A stretch of 64,000 nucleotides of DNA, taken from the NCBI GenBank assembly GCA_963803155.1, contig CAWDMN010000074.1, forward strand, positions 25,105 to 89,104, written 5' to 3'. The notes under the pieces are model-generated. The model was not told where the DNA came from. It made no database searches and worked only from the letters and a program-made list of their open reading frames with translations. A program made the translations under genes and the position numbers. Of the stretch, positions 45,669 through 55,036 are shown one piece after another; position 1 is the stretch's first letter; every line of letters starts with the position of its first letter. This DNA is from CAWDMN01 sp963803155. GTDB taxonomy: Bacteria; Acidobacteriota; Terriglobia; Versatilivoradales; Versatilivoraceae.

Positions 45669-46781
45669 TCATTCCTGGATGTTTCTGAAGGCCAGTAAAA
45701 GATCCGCGGCTAATCCTTGGGTACCATCTGCTTTTACAAAAGATCCCTTTTGGACAATCGACACGTCTGGATTGAGGCTCTCTTCCTCGGAGTGATATGC
45801 CAGGCGGAGTGCTGCCACGCCCGCTTGGGCCAAGGAAGTCAGCTGCAATTCGCCCGGACGATCAGCAATGGTCGTGAGAAGGGAAAGATTTGCAAAAGCC
45901 CGATCCTTTGAGTTGACGATCCCATCTTTGTTGTCATCTAATTTCCGGAGTTCTTCAAAGCCGTTCGATGCGCCCAATTGATCGCCGAACAGCTCTGATC
46001 CATCATCAATCTTTCCATTCCGATTCCTGTCGAGGGCCAACAGCCCATCTCCCCCCAATATGAAACTGGTCAGATCCATTTTCCCGTCGGCATTGATGTC
46101 AAAGAGCTGGCCATCCTTCAACCCGGAGGCTCGAATGCCGTTCCCGTCTAAATCCAGGACAATGGGATCAGCCTTGGCACTTTGTGTCGTCGCTGAAGTA
46201 AAACGAATGGAGATTTGGGCCTTTTGAATACTTTCTTTAGAAAGAGTCTTCCCATCCGTGCTCGATGAAACTTCTGTTTTGGCAGAATATGATATTTCAA
46301 TTTCCAAGTTGGAAAAAGCCACTGACGTGGAGGTCCTGTTTATTCTGGATTGTGATGACGGTACATTGGAGTTCGTGGGGGCATTACCTGAGTTGCCGCC
46401 TTCCATCCCCGCACGCAGACTCTTCAAGAACGCCTTAGCTAGAGCAGGGGAAAATTTCCGCAAAAATTGCAAAATGTAATTGATCTGGGAAAGCAATTTG
46501 GGATCGTTTCCCAGGGCTTGGGCGATGGCCCCTTCATCTTCGTTACTCGCTTGATCTGCGCGGTAAATCGGAGATGAATCGGTCCCCGAACCCAATGTTA
46601 CGGAATCCGTCGAGTCAGGGAAATCGATAGAACTCCCAAGGTGTCGTGAAGAACCGAACGAAAAGTCGCGTTGTATGGATTGCGATGGATTGGATGGATT
46701 GATCGTTGTTTGGGACAAAGCGCCGGGCAAACTGGTCGTAGTGGACACTCGAACCTCCCTGTTCGAAAACCTCTCCTCCAT
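45669..46781 (-). CDS. EF-hand calcium-binding, RTX/hemolysin-type tail protein
   Basis: A 370-residue protein. The first 140 residues are Ser/Thr/Asn-rich with little structure. After that comes PIVLDLDGNGIRASGL, FDINADGKMDLTSF, LLALDRNRNGKIDDGSELFGDQ and LDDNKDGIVNSKD: at least three DxDxDG/DxNxNG calcium loops. The C-terminal segment FVKADGTQGLAADLLLAF matches the tail found on many large secreted calcium-binding proteins. No signal peptide is visible, so secretion, if it occurs, would be non-Sec (for example type I). It stands alone with its own upstream gap. Confidence 0.75.
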   Translation of the reverse strand: MEERFSNREVRVSTTTSLPGALSQTTINPSNPSQSIQRDFSFGSSRHLGSSIDFPDSTDSVTLGSGTDSSPIYRADQASNEDEGAIAQALGNDPKLLSQINYILQFLRKFSPALAKAFLKSLRAGMEGGNSGNAPTNSNVPSSQSRINRTSTSVAFSNLEIEISYSAKTEVSSSTDGKTLSKESIQKAQISIRFTSATTQSAKADPIVLDLDGNGIRASGLKDGQLFDINADGKMDLTSFILGGDGLLALDRNRNGKIDDGSELFGDQLGASNGFEELRKLDDNKDGIVNSKDRAFANLSLLTTIADRPGELQLTSLAQAGVAALRLAYHSEEESLNPDVSIVQKGSFVKADGTQGLAADLLLAFRNIQE

Positions 46782-46841
46782 GAGAGGCTAAAATCAGCCT
46801 AAAGGCCTTTTCGGGAGAAAGTCGAGAAAACTTTAAGGTAA

Positions 46842-47714
46842 TTATCTGGGTGAGGACACCCGGGGAGCCTGATATTTGACAATCAAATCCAGATGATTTA
46901 CTCCCAACTCATGGGAAATAACGTCACACTTGGCCCTGAGAATATAAAAGGTGTCTTTCTCGTGACGTTCCGAAACAGTTTCATAGTTCGCCTGTCCTTT
47001 GGAAATCAACAACTCAGCTTGCTGATAGTGGGAAAGGAATTCCTCAGAGACATACTTCCAAGGAATGCCCAGCCGGTTGGTTCCAGTGGTAATGACGGGG
47101 AGCAACCGTGTAAGCCCCGCGGTTTCGGCATCCTCGAAAGTTGCATCGTTAATTACGGGACCTCCCCTGACCACAGCGGTCACCTGATGGCCTTCCCGCA
47201 ACAGATATTCAATCAGAATCCTATCGAAGACAATTTCTCCAGCATTGTCCGCGATGTAGAGAATCACTCTAGGCGAACCAAGCTTCTGGCGCAGGATTTC
47301 CGTGTCGTCGATGGGCAAGGGAGCGTGCAGCACCCGCGCCACTTCCCGTTGAATGTCAATCGTCATTCCGATACCCAGATCGATAACATTCCCCGTGGCG
47401 GCTATGCGCACCGCCGATAGCAATTGATTCTCCGCGGTGGTGACTATTTCTTTTAGCGTGGGATAGTATTTTAGGGCCTGTTGATTTTGTTGTTTCTTTG
47501 CTTCCTCAAAAGGGTCGCCCGGGAAATATTTTTCGATGGTTTGATAAGCAATGTTGGAAAGATCAGCGGGAGTTTGCTCCCAATCTATATTGAGCAATTG
47601 CTTTTTAACCTCGTCCAGCACAGGAGTGGTCAACGAGTGTTCAGCTTTCCGATGCGCTAGAGTATTGCACGTCTGCCGGACTACGCATTCCAGACAGGCA
47701 TCTTGAACTTTCAT
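46842..47714 (-). CDS. DUF89 damage-control phosphatase
   Basis: A 290-residue DUF89 (ARMT1-like) protein of the small prokaryotic subgroup. It has the N-terminal CLECVVRQ cysteine pair, the core metal/phosphate motif LYIADNAGEIVFDRILIEYL, the NDATFEDA segment, and SKGQANYE. DUF89 members hydrolyse damaged or excess sugar phosphates (for example glycated or fructose phosphates). The mtnP gene diverges from it across 142 bases. The exact substrate is not visible from the sequence. Confidence 0.88.
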   Translation of the reverse strand: MKVQDACLECVVRQTCNTLAHRKAEHSLTTPVLDEVKKQLLNIDWEQTPADLSNIAYQTIEKYFPGDPFEEAKKQQNQQALKYYPTLKEIVTTAENQLLSAVRIAATGNVIDLGIGMTIDIQREVARVLHAPLPIDDTEILRQKLGSPRVILYIADNAGEIVFDRILIEYLLREGHQVTAVVRGGPVINDATFEDAETAGLTRLLPVITTGTNRLGIPWKYVSEEFLSHYQQAELLISKGQANYETVSERHEKDTFYILRAKCDVISHELGVNHLDLIVKYQAPRVSSPR

Positions 47715-47856
47715 TCTTATGATTCCTCTTCCTCAAAAAAAAAGTCACTGTTTTGTTTGTATCATAACGATCGAATAAGAAAAAGCTATTCCCGATTCCG
47801 CGAATTAGGATAAAATTCCCGCGCTTCTCCATATTGTACGGGGGCTAGGAGGAAAC

Positions 47857-48720
47857 TTGGAAAAAGTCGCAGTTGGAATTATTGGGGGCAGTGGCTTATA
47901 TCAGATGGCTGGATTGGCGGACGTTTCTGAAGTGCGTTTGGAGACTCCTTTTGGCGCTCCATCGGACGCTTATATTCTAGGGACCCTGGAGGGAAAAAGA
48001 GTGGCCTTTCTCCCCCGGCATGGACGCGGACACCGGATCATGCCCACGGAGCTGAATTTCCGCGCCAATATCTTCGGCATGAAGATGCTGGGAGTAGAGA
48101 GAATTCTTTCCGCCAGTGCTGTCGGATCGCTAAAAGAAGAGCATCATCCGTTGAATATTATTATCCCGGATCAATTTGTGGATCGTACTTTTGACCGCCA
48201 ATCCACCTTTTTTGGCAATGGATTGGTTGCACATGTCAGTTTTGCCCATCCGGTCTGCCCGGAGTTGACTCGCGTTTTGGCTGAAGTCGGCAAAGAATTG
48301 CCAGTGCCGGTCAAACGGGGCGGTACCTACATCTGCATGGAGGGGCCGGCATTTTCAACGGTGGCTGAATCCAATCTGTATCGTTCCTGGGGGATGGACA
48401 TCATCGGCATGACCAATTTGCAGGAAGCCAAGCTGGCCAGGGAGGCGGAGATTTGTTATGCCACCATCGCATTGATTACCGATTACGATTGCTGGCATCC
48501 CGGCCATGACGCCGTCACGGTTGAACAAATCGTTGCCTATTTGAACCAGAATAGCTTGAATGCTCAACAACTGATCCGGGAGACCGTCAAGCGGCTGGAT
48601 GGCCAACGGATTTGCTCCTGCGGATCGGCTTTGAAAACAGCTTTGCTTACCGATCCCACCGCTGTTCCCGCTGAAATTAAAGATAAATTAAAGCTCCTTA
48701 TTGGAAAATACCTTTCATAG
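47857..48720 (+). CDS. mtnP: S-methyl-5'-thioadenosine phosphorylase
   Basis: A 287-residue purine-nucleoside-phosphorylase-fold enzyme that splits methylthioadenosine with phosphate into adenine and 5-methylthioribose 1-phosphate. Motifs: GIIGGSGLYQMAGL (phosphate loop), FLPRHGRGHRIMPTELNFRAN, YICMEGPAFSTVAES, and GMTNLQEAKLAREAEICYA. The start is TTG 47857, four bases after AGGAGG (47847-47852). MTA is a by-product of polyamine synthesis, so it links loosely to the spermidine-synthase-like gene at 32727. The following PfkB kinase gene is separated by 141 bases. Confidence 0.92.
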   Translation: MEKVAVGIIGGSGLYQMAGLADVSEVRLETPFGAPSDAYILGTLEGKRVAFLPRHGRGHRIMPTELNFRANIFGMKMLGVERILSASAVGSLKEEHHPLNIIIPDQFVDRTFDRQSTFFGNGLVAHVSFAHPVCPELTRVLAEVGKELPVPVKRGGTYICMEGPAFSTVAESNLYRSWGMDIIGMTNLQEAKLAREAEICYATIALITDYDCWHPGHDAVTVEQIVAYLNQNSLNAQQLIRETVKRLDGQRICSCGSALKTALLTDPTAVPAEIKDKLKLLIGKYLS

Positions 48721-48861
48721 TGGCGATGTGCTCCATACAAACTGAGAATTCCGAGATTATTATTTTTTGGAGGCCACAAAATAATTTGAAGTACCGTTAA
48801 GGTTTATGAAATTTGAATTCTGTTGTGGAAAATTCCTTAAAAAGACAGAGAGGATGGATGC

Positions 48862-49779
48862 ATGAGTATTTTAGTGGTCGGCTCTGTTGCTTTTGATACG
48901 GTAAAGACTCCATTCGGACAAGTCCAGGACATATTAGGAGGGGCAGCATCCTTCTTTTCGGTTTCCGCCAGCTTTTTTTCTCCGGTCAGAATGGTGGCCG
49001 TGATTGGTGAGGATTTTCCGAAAACACACCTGGAACTGTACCAAAAGCATGCAATCGATTTGCGCGGCCTGCAGATAGCGCAGGGCAAGACTTTTCGTTG
49101 GGTGGCGGAGTATGGGCAGGCCCTAAATGAGGCCAAGACTCTGGAGACTCATTTGAATGTTTTTGAGAATTTTCAGCCTGAGATCCCGGAGGAATACCGA
49201 GACTCGGATTATGTTTTCCTGGCGAATATTGACCCAGTTCTGCAAAAAAGAGTGTTGAGCCAGGTAAGAAATCCTCGCTTCGTGGCCTGCGACACCATGA
49301 ATTACTGGATTACCTCGACGCTGAAAGAACTTAAAGAGACTCTGTCGCTGGTGGATATCCTGGTGATCAATGACCAGGAGGTTCGGATGTTGGCTCAGGA
49401 GCCCAATTTGACTCGAGCCGCCAAGATCATCCGCAAAATGGGGCCGAGGATTCTTGTCGTCAAAAAAGGTGAATATGGAGTCTCACTCTTTACTGAAGGA
49501 TCCATTTTCTCCGCTCCTGCTTTCCCCCTGGAGACTGTCTATGATCCCACCGGTGCGGGGGATACTTTTGCCGGGGGCTTTGTTGGGTATCTAGCAAAGG
49601 TGGGAAAACTGGATGAGGATTCATTGCGCAAAGCCGTCATCTATGGATCGGTGATGGCTTCCTTTGCCTGCGAAGACTTCAGCCTGAACCGCCTGGACAG
49701 GCTCGTCCCATCCGAGATTCGGGAGAGGTACCGGCAATTTCTGAGGCTGACTACTTTTGAAGCCGACCAGGAATTTTGA
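48862..49779 (+). CDS. PfkB family sugar kinase
   Basis: A 305-residue ribokinase-fold protein with SVAFDTVKTPFG and LGGAASFFSVSASFF near the N-terminus and the ATP/anion-hole motif DPTGAGDTFAGGF (catalytic Asp of GAGD) near residue 235. The family phosphorylates ribose, fructose, nucleosides or other small sugars. Its place just after mtnP hints at a nucleoside or thioribose substrate, but the two lie 141 bases apart and may be separate units. dapF begins 48 bases downstream. Substrate unknown. Confidence 0.88.
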   Translation: MSILVVGSVAFDTVKTPFGQVQDILGGAASFFSVSASFFSPVRMVAVIGEDFPKTHLELYQKHAIDLRGLQIAQGKTFRWVAEYGQALNEAKTLETHLNVFENFQPEIPEEYRDSDYVFLANIDPVLQKRVLSQVRNPRFVACDTMNYWITSTLKELKETLSLVDILVINDQEVRMLAQEPNLTRAAKIIRKMGPRILVVKKGEYGVSLFTEGSIFSAPAFPLETVYDPTGAGDTFAGGFVGYLAKVGKLDEDSLRKAVIYGSVMASFACEDFSLNRLDRLVPSEIRERYRQFLRLTTFEADQEF

Positions 49780-49827
49780 GAAATCTTCGAGCCGGCAGCG
49801 CGATTTCAATTGTGGGAAGAGGGTCGA

Positions 49828-50691
49828 ATGCACTTTACAAAACTGGAAGGCCTGGGAAATGATTTCATCATTGCAGCCGGGGAATTGGTTGCAGAATCAG
49901 ATTATGCCAGTCTAGCTCAAGATATTTGCGAGCGCCATTTTGGCGTGGGTGCGGATGGCCTGATCTTCTTTTGGCAAAGTGAATCCGAGGCTGATTTTCG
50001 GATGAGAATCTTCAATGCTGACGGGGGAGAGGCGGAAATGTCCGGCAATGGACTTCGCTGTTTGGCGGCCCATCTCTATCATCAGAGGTTCCACGAAGAT
50101 CCGGAACTGAAAATCCAAACTGCGGCAGGGCTGAAGACTCTTCAGCTACTGAAGACAGCCGGACCAGATTTCCTTTTTGCCGTCGATATGGGGGCTCCAA
50201 TTCTTGAGTTCGCCAGAATCCCTTTTCGACCCGATTCAGCGCCTGATTCTCTGATTGGATATTCCTTGAAGGTGGGGGACAAAATTCTCAAAGTCACCAT
50301 CACTTCCATGGGGAATCCGCATTGCTCCACTTTTGTTCGGGATTTTGAGGAAATTGAATGGGAAAAACTGGGGCCTCAAATTGAAAAACACTCGTTCTTT
50401 CCACAGCGCACTAATGTGGAATTTATTCGCTTGAGGAATCGGGGAGAGATTGAAGTCCGTTTCTGGGAGCGCGGAGTGGGGAAGACGCTTGCTTCGGGAA
50501 CCGGGGCTTGTGCCGCCACAGTGGCTTCCATCCTGAATGGTTATGTAGATTCCTCCCTTGTTGTGAAAACTTTGGGCGGTCCCTTGCAAATGCAATGGCG
50601 GCCCGGCGACCCGGTGAGGTTAAAAGGACCCGCCCGTTTTATTTGCGAGGGGAATTACTTCTGGAAGCGGGGTGCTGGCCGTGCCTGTTGA
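49828..50691 (+). CDS. dapF: Diaminopimelate epimerase
   Basis: A 287-residue cofactor-independent epimerase converting LL- to meso-diaminopimelate for lysine and peptidoglycan. The first catalytic Cys lies in SGNGLRCLAAHL, and the second in LASGTGACAATVAS. The N-terminal LEGLGNDFII is also typical. The ATG at 49828 is preferred to one 18 bases upstream because the family starts with MHFTKLEGLGNDF and GGAAGAGGG lies just ahead. The end overlaps yjbQ by 20 bases, suggesting coupling. It indicates a DAP-type cell wall. Confidence 0.94.
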   Translation: MHFTKLEGLGNDFIIAAGELVAESDYASLAQDICERHFGVGADGLIFFWQSESEADFRMRIFNADGGEAEMSGNGLRCLAAHLYHQRFHEDPELKIQTAAGLKTLQLLKTAGPDFLFAVDMGAPILEFARIPFRPDSAPDSLIGYSLKVGDKILKVTITSMGNPHCSTFVRDFEEIEWEKLGPQIEKHSFFPQRTNVEFIRLRNRGEIEVRFWERGVGKTLASGTGACAATVASILNGYVDSSLVVKTLGGPLQMQWRPGDPVRLKGPARFICEGNYFWKRGAGRAC

Positions 50692-51100
50692 AACTCACTA
50701 TTTGGAGATCTCCACTCGAGGCATTTGTGATGTGATTGACATTTCGGACAAAGTGGAAGCTCTGCTCGGCCAATCTTCTATCCAAAATGGCGTGGCCACT
50801 CTATTCATGCCCGGTTCGACGGCTGGTTTGACGACCATTGAATATGAATCGGGGTGCATAGAGGATTTGAAGCGGAAATTTGAGGAACTGGTTCCCCAAG
50901 ATGCTCACTATGATCACAACAGCCGCTGGGGCGATGGGAATGGATATGCGCACATTCGAGCCGCTTTGCTTGGAGCGTCTCTGCAGATCCCTTTTCAGGG
51001 GAAGCGGCTGCTCACGGGCACTTGGCAGCAGATCATTTTGGTGGATTTCGATAACCGTCCCCGCCGAAGGCGAATCATCGCGCAGTTGATCGGCGAATAA
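50672..51100 (+). CDS. YjbQ-type UPF0047 protein
   Basis: A 142-residue protein of the secondary thiamine-phosphate-synthase/UPF0047 family. Hallmarks are FMPGSTAGLTTIEYESG, HYDHNSRWGDGNGYAHIRAALLGAS, and TGTWQQIILVDFDNRPRRRR. Some members have weak thiamine-phosphate synthase activity in vitro, but the true role is unsettled. The GTG at 50672 or the GTG at 50681 could be the start; both lie inside the end of dapF. It is convergent with the sensor gene at 51103. Confidence 0.88.
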   Translation: MLAVPVETHYLEISTRGICDVIDISDKVEALLGQSSIQNGVATLFMPGSTAGLTTIEYESGCIEDLKRKFEELVPQDAHYDHNSRWGDGNGYAHIRAALLGASLQIPFQGKRLLTGTWQQIILVDFDNRPRRRRIIAQLIGE

Positions 51101-51102
51101 TT

Positions 51103-52338
51103 TCAGCGGGGAGAAGTATCCTGCTCCAGCTGATTCAATAAAATTGCCAACTGTTCCGACCAGGCGGCGCCACTCTGGATGGTTTCCATCAATTCCGCGG
51201 CCTGTTGAATGATCCTTTCATAATTGATAAATTCCCGATATTGCCGAATAGCCTCGAAATCTTCCTCGCTGGGTTCAGGCGATGTTTCCAGCAAGCCTAC
51301 ATAAGCCACCAGGGTTTTTATATCCGCATTCAGCGTGCTCGCACTTTCGCGGATCTGCTCCATGGCAGCAATCACTTCAGGTGTCATGCTCAAGGCAAAT
51401 TGCACCGCTGGAGGGAGTGGCGCCCCGGAACTGGATGCCTTTGTTCCGAATTGGCTCATCTTCAACCGCAAAGATTCAATTTGTCGGTTCACGGAACTGA
51501 GCCGGGAAGAAAAGAGATCATTTTTTTCCTGCAGACTCGCCAGCTGTTGAGTCAACTCAAAATTGAGAGACTCCATGTCGCGCAAAGACTTTTCGTAGAG
51601 TCCTCGGTTTTCAGTAATCTTCTCCTGAAGTCTCTTTAATTCTGTAAAGCCCTTGATCTTCATCGAATCCGATGCATTTGCTTGTGGATCGAGTTGGATC
51701 TCCAGTTGCCGCAACGGCCTGGAAACAGAGCGGGAGAAAATCCAGCCCAGGACAGTGGCTAAGATAAAAATCGCAAATCCAAGAATCAAGATTTGCCGTT
51801 GAATTAAACTCCGGACTGCCGTCGCCTGTTTGGCGGAGAGGCCTAATAAAAGGGTCCCCACACGCAACTGTTCATAAAAAACTGGGCGGACTAGGTGATA
51901 ATAAGACTCATTCGTTTGAGGCCAGGTATCTGCCTGGGACCAGTCGGCTTCGCTTTTACGGGCTCGTCCCAGGATGCGTTCAATGGAGGCAGCGGCCTGA
52001 CGACTTTGCCCTCCCTGAGCCACCACATGGCCATCCTTGTCCAGCACCACCACATAAAGAATATGATCGGTTCGCAGAAATCCTTTGGAGAGCTGTTGCA
52101 GCGCGTTGCTGTCTCCCACAATCAACGCTCCCGATGCGACGTTTTCAAGGTTTTGGGCGGATTCCTTCCCTTTTTGCAGGATCTCTTCTATGAAAACATT
52201 CTGAACCTGCCCTGGGAGATAAGACCAGAGAATACCTGTCAGCAAAAGCGTCGATATCCAGGCTATTAACAGAAATCGTATTCGCAAAAATGCCTCTCGG
52301 AATATAGAGGTTTGACGGCTGGCGATAGTGAACCCCAT
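51103..52338 (-). CDS. Membrane sensor-like protein with coiled coil
   Basis: A 411-residue protein with two transmembrane helices (about residues 20-43, LLIAWISTLLLTGIL; and about 190-212, ILGFAIFILATVLGWIF) that bracket a periplasmic sensor-like domain (VVVLDKDGHVVAQGG). A HAMP-like segment (SRSVSRPLRQLEIQL) and a coiled coil of about 70 residues follow. The C-terminal 100 residues are helical, with no kinase, cyclase or methyl-accepting motif that I can see. It may signal through a partner protein. The ATG ending at 52338 is chosen; the longer frame to 52467 adds residues without family character. Confidence 0.7.
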   Translation of the reverse strand: MGFTIASRQTSIFREAFLRIRFLLIAWISTLLLTGILWSYLPGQVQNVFIEEILQKGKESAQNLENVASGALIVGDSNALQQLSKGFLRTDHILYVVVLDKDGHVVAQGGQSRQAAASIERILGRARKSEADWSQADTWPQTNESYYHLVRPVFYEQLRVGTLLLGLSAKQATAVRSLIQRQILILGFAIFILATVLGWIFSRSVSRPLRQLEIQLDPQANASDSMKIKGFTELKRLQEKITENRGLYEKSLRDMESLNFELTQQLASLQEKNDLFSSRLSSVNRQIESLRLKMSQFGTKASSSGAPLPPAVQFALSMTPEVIAAMEQIRESASTLNADIKTLVAYVGLLETSPEPSEEDFEAIRQYREFINYERIIQQAAELMETIQSGAAWSEQLAILLNQLEQDTSPR

Positions 52339-52812
52339 TTTTTTGCCGGTGTCAACTGCTGATCGAGAAGGGGGAGATTCGAAGTGAGAGAAAGACCATA
52401 GGCCTTTAACACTCGGGGAGATCAAACATTTCCTGAGTGAGAGAGGCGCGCGCAAAACCACTCTCACCCGCGCGGCGACAGCTAAGTCGTCCGACGGAGT
52501 CCGCCTCCCACATTATGCCATCCATAGCTTGATTTCCCTCCCTCTTTCAATTGCACCATCGAGAGCGCGCGGAGAGGCGAAGACCTGGCCCGCCATTCGA
52601 TGCGGATCGTTGAACCAAGTCTCAATTATCACCTCTTTGAGAATGGCCTTGAAACATGGATTCAACCCTTCGTTTGGCCTCTTGTTCAAATCGAGATGAT
52701 TCTCGATTCATCAATAGAGTTTCAAGAGCCTCGTCAGAAAATTTCTGCAGTCTGGATCCAAGGCGTGTTGGCAGAACAGGAGGGCTGCCCAGTCGATTCC
52801 TCCATATCCTTA
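52339..52812. other. Gap without a supported gene
   Basis: About 470 bases between two minus-strand genes. Short frames on both strands lack ribosome sites; one minus-strand stretch near 52610-52770 is charged and helical (FEQEAKRRVESMFQG) but has no start I trust. Confidence 0.35.
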
Positions 52813-53610
52813 CTATTTAGGGGTAACTCCGCCAGACTGCAGACTCACCGGAAGCTTTGAGGATGATTCCTGAGAAGACAACCCTTGAGCGGTCTGAAGT
52901 GTCTGAAGATCTCTGCGGGCATTGACTTCATCACGAATGAGTGCCGCCTGATGCAGAGTAAAAAACAATCGTTTGTAAAGAGCATCCTCCAGATCCTTTT
53001 GTCGCAATCGGGCCTGCATAAGTCCTTCCGCGGAATGTGAGCTGGAACGAAGAAGAATGTGTCCAAGTTCATGGGCAACCGTAATCCCCAGCAATTCATA
53101 AATGGCGAGCCTGCCCCGGTGCATCGGATCGAGTATGGTCTCATAATTCACATATACATAGTGGCTATCATGTCCACTCGCAAAGAGTTCTGCCGCGCCA
53201 AGTGGAGTTGAACGGCCTTTTTTTCCATGACGCTCATCAAAATTCGAGAGTATGACAACCCCCAGTGTAAGTGGGGACATGCGCTCCTGACAGAGCGAAT
53301 TGTCTATCGTCTCCTTTTCTGAGACAGGACAACCGATCCAATCAATATCAACGCTTGCTTTTGCCATGATTCTGTCGATTTCGCCTTCTGCCTGCGCGAG
53401 CGTCTTCTTCGCAATCCCCGCGTAATTGTAGACCCAAATGGTAATGTTTGGATTGGATCCTGATTTGACGACCGAAGGTTCTTGAGCCATTCCCTGGAGG
53501 ATCAAACCGTTCCAACCTTCCTGCCGAAGCTCTCCGAATGTGCCTGCACTCAGGAACAACATCAAATTCACCCCAAGTTTCACTATCCGCGTTTTGAAAG
53601 CGCTTCTCAT
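52813..53610 (-). CDS. Exported HExxH metalloprotease-like protein
   Basis: A 265-residue protein with a hydrophobic leader (about residues 8-25). Its motif is AHELGHILLRSSSHSAEGLM: zinc ligands His180 and His184 with Glu181, and a third His at 192. The spacing is two residues longer than in metzincins (HExxHxxGxxH), and a Met follows (GLM), as seen in a family common in Acidobacteria. Earlier strands (NITIWVYNYAGI, VDIDWIGC) fit that family. The start at 53610 follows AGGGGGTGA; a longer frame to 53646 is less likely. It is probably exported; no substrate is known. Confidence 0.75.
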   Translation of the reverse strand: MRSAFKTRIVKLGVNLMLFLSAGTFGELRQEGWNGLILQGMAQEPSVVKSGSNPNITIWVYNYAGIAKKTLAQAEGEIDRIMAKASVDIDWIGCPVSEKETIDNSLCQERMSPLTLGVVILSNFDERHGKKGRSTPLGAAELFASGHDSHYVYVNYETILDPMHRGRLAIYELLGITVAHELGHILLRSSSHSAEGLMQARLRQKDLEDALYKRLFFTLHQAALIRDEVNARRDLQTLQTAQGLSSQESSSKLPVSLQSGGVTPK

Positions 53611-54087
53611 GGTGCTCACCCCCTGCGTCCTTTCGCGGGGTGGCACCCTTCCACTAATTCACAAATCTCAAATCAATACCCCCATGTCTCTCAACCACCC
53701 CGCCTTGATTTCCCCTTCACTAGTCCATGCGCCTTCGAAGTGGCGGAACTGGCATCATTTTTAAAACAATTGCAACTTTTCAGGTCTGGACACTCTTTTT
53801 TGGGTTCGAAGGGAGCTCAACAGCATGGTCTTATAGTGCAACCCTGATCACTCGCTGACGCTTCGTGCTTTTTCGCTTTGCTCGTTTGCTTGGTTTCACG
53901 AAGCAAAATGCGGAGTGTGGGCGGCCATATCAGCTCCCTTTAAGGGGTGTCGATTTTTGATCTAGGGCTTCTGCGGCGTTAACCTTATCCAGGAAGAATT
54001 CTCACAACAATTAATTGTGCAGAAGCTCAACAGATCAATGCTATGATTGGGAAAATTTTCTAGAATGTTGGCCCTCTGGAGGAACGG
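53611..54087. other. Intergenic region with one stem-loop
   Basis: GCTTCGTG (53870-53877) and CACGAAGC (53897-53904) form a perfect 8-bp stem. The GGAGG at 54078-54082 is the ribosome site of the next gene. Nothing else in the region is supported. Confidence 0.4.
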
Positions 54088-54657
54088 ATGAAATCCATTC
54101 CCTCAGCAGAAGTCACCCACTTGTTGTTGTCATGGCGCCAAGGGCAAGAGGAAGCATTAGAGAGACTGCTTCCGATTGTTTTCGAAGAGTTATGTCAACT
54201 GGCGCACTGTTACATGCGGCGCGAATCACCAGGACATATCCTGCAGACCACTGCTCTGGTGAATGAGGCCTATCTGCGGCTGATCGATGCCCAGCATCAA
54301 CAGTGGCAGAACCGCGCCCATTTTTTTGGAATTTGCGCCCGCATGATGCGACAGATTCTGGTGGACTATGCGCGTTCTCTGCACCGGCTCAAACGGGGCG
54401 GGGATGCCCCGCAGGTGTCGCTGGAAGAAGCCCTGGTGGTAAGTGACGAGCGGGACATTGATTTGGTGGCACTGGACGATGCTTTGAATACCTTGGCGGC
54501 CGTGGATTCGAGAAAAAGCCGAGTTGTAGAATTGCGCTTCTTCGGCGGTTTGAGCGTCGAGGAAACTGCCGAAGTGTTGAAGGTTTCCCCTGAAACAGTG
54601 ATGCGAGACTGGGTATGGGCGAAGGCCTGGCTCTATAGGGAGATGGCGAAGAGGTAA
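54088..54657 (+). CDS. ECF sigma factor, TIGR02999 type
   Basis: A 189-residue sigma factor of the group common in Acidobacteria and Planctomycetes. Its features are LLLSWRQGQEEALERLLPIVFEEL, QTTALVNEAYLRLIDA, AHFFGICARMMRQILVDYAR and a region-4 helix-turn-helix (RVVELRFFGGLSVEETAEVL). GGAGG lies 5 bases before ATG 54088. It stands directly before a Ser/Thr kinase gene, the usual neighbour of this group; phosphorylation by the kinase is thought to control such factors, but that is inference here. No anti-sigma gene is present. Confidence 0.93.
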   Translation: MKSIPSAEVTHLLLSWRQGQEEALERLLPIVFEELCQLAHCYMRRESPGHILQTTALVNEAYLRLIDAQHQQWQNRAHFFGICARMMRQILVDYARSLHRLKRGGDAPQVSLEEALVVSDERDIDLVALDDALNTLAAVDSRKSRVVELRFFGGLSVEETAEVLKVSPETVMRDWVWAKAWLYREMAKR

Positions 54658-54742
54658 AATGGTTCAAGGGGTGAAGTTCGAGGTGCGAGAAGATGGCTTG
54701 GGAACAGATGCGCGTTGAATTGGATTGGAAGGGATATTTCCC

Positions 54743-54985
54743 GAGATCCCGCCCGGCCTGGAGGGGCGGAGTTATCACAGCCCAGGGCAGAGCGAGGCCG
54801 GCAGGCCGAGCGTCGCCCTGGGAATCAAAAAACCCATAATTTCGTGAGCGCCCTGAAGGGGCACATTAATAATCCCCCCCCCGATCACCTTGTCGTTCAT
54901 TCGCCCTTTCAGGGCTGGTGGAATATTAGGATTATCTTTTCCCAGGGCGTTGCCCTGGGCTGTAATAAATTGGCCTTTCAGGCCA
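54743..54985. repeat. REP hairpin module upstream of kinase 1
   Basis: Four hairpins lie in a row: CCCAGGGC/GCCCTGGG (54781-54788 with 54815-54822); a CCCTGAAGGGGCAC hairpin (54848-54864) facing the inverted GCCCT-TTC-AGGGC (54903-54915); CCCAGGGC-GTT-GCCCTGGG (54941-54959); and TGGCCT-TTC-AGGCCA (54971-54985). The same set recurs before kinase 2, where the facing pair is separated by a transposase gene. Confidence 0.75.
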
Positions 54986-55036
54986 GCATGACAATGGTCT
55001 GTCCCCAACGTACACTCGTGATCTTACGGGAAAACC

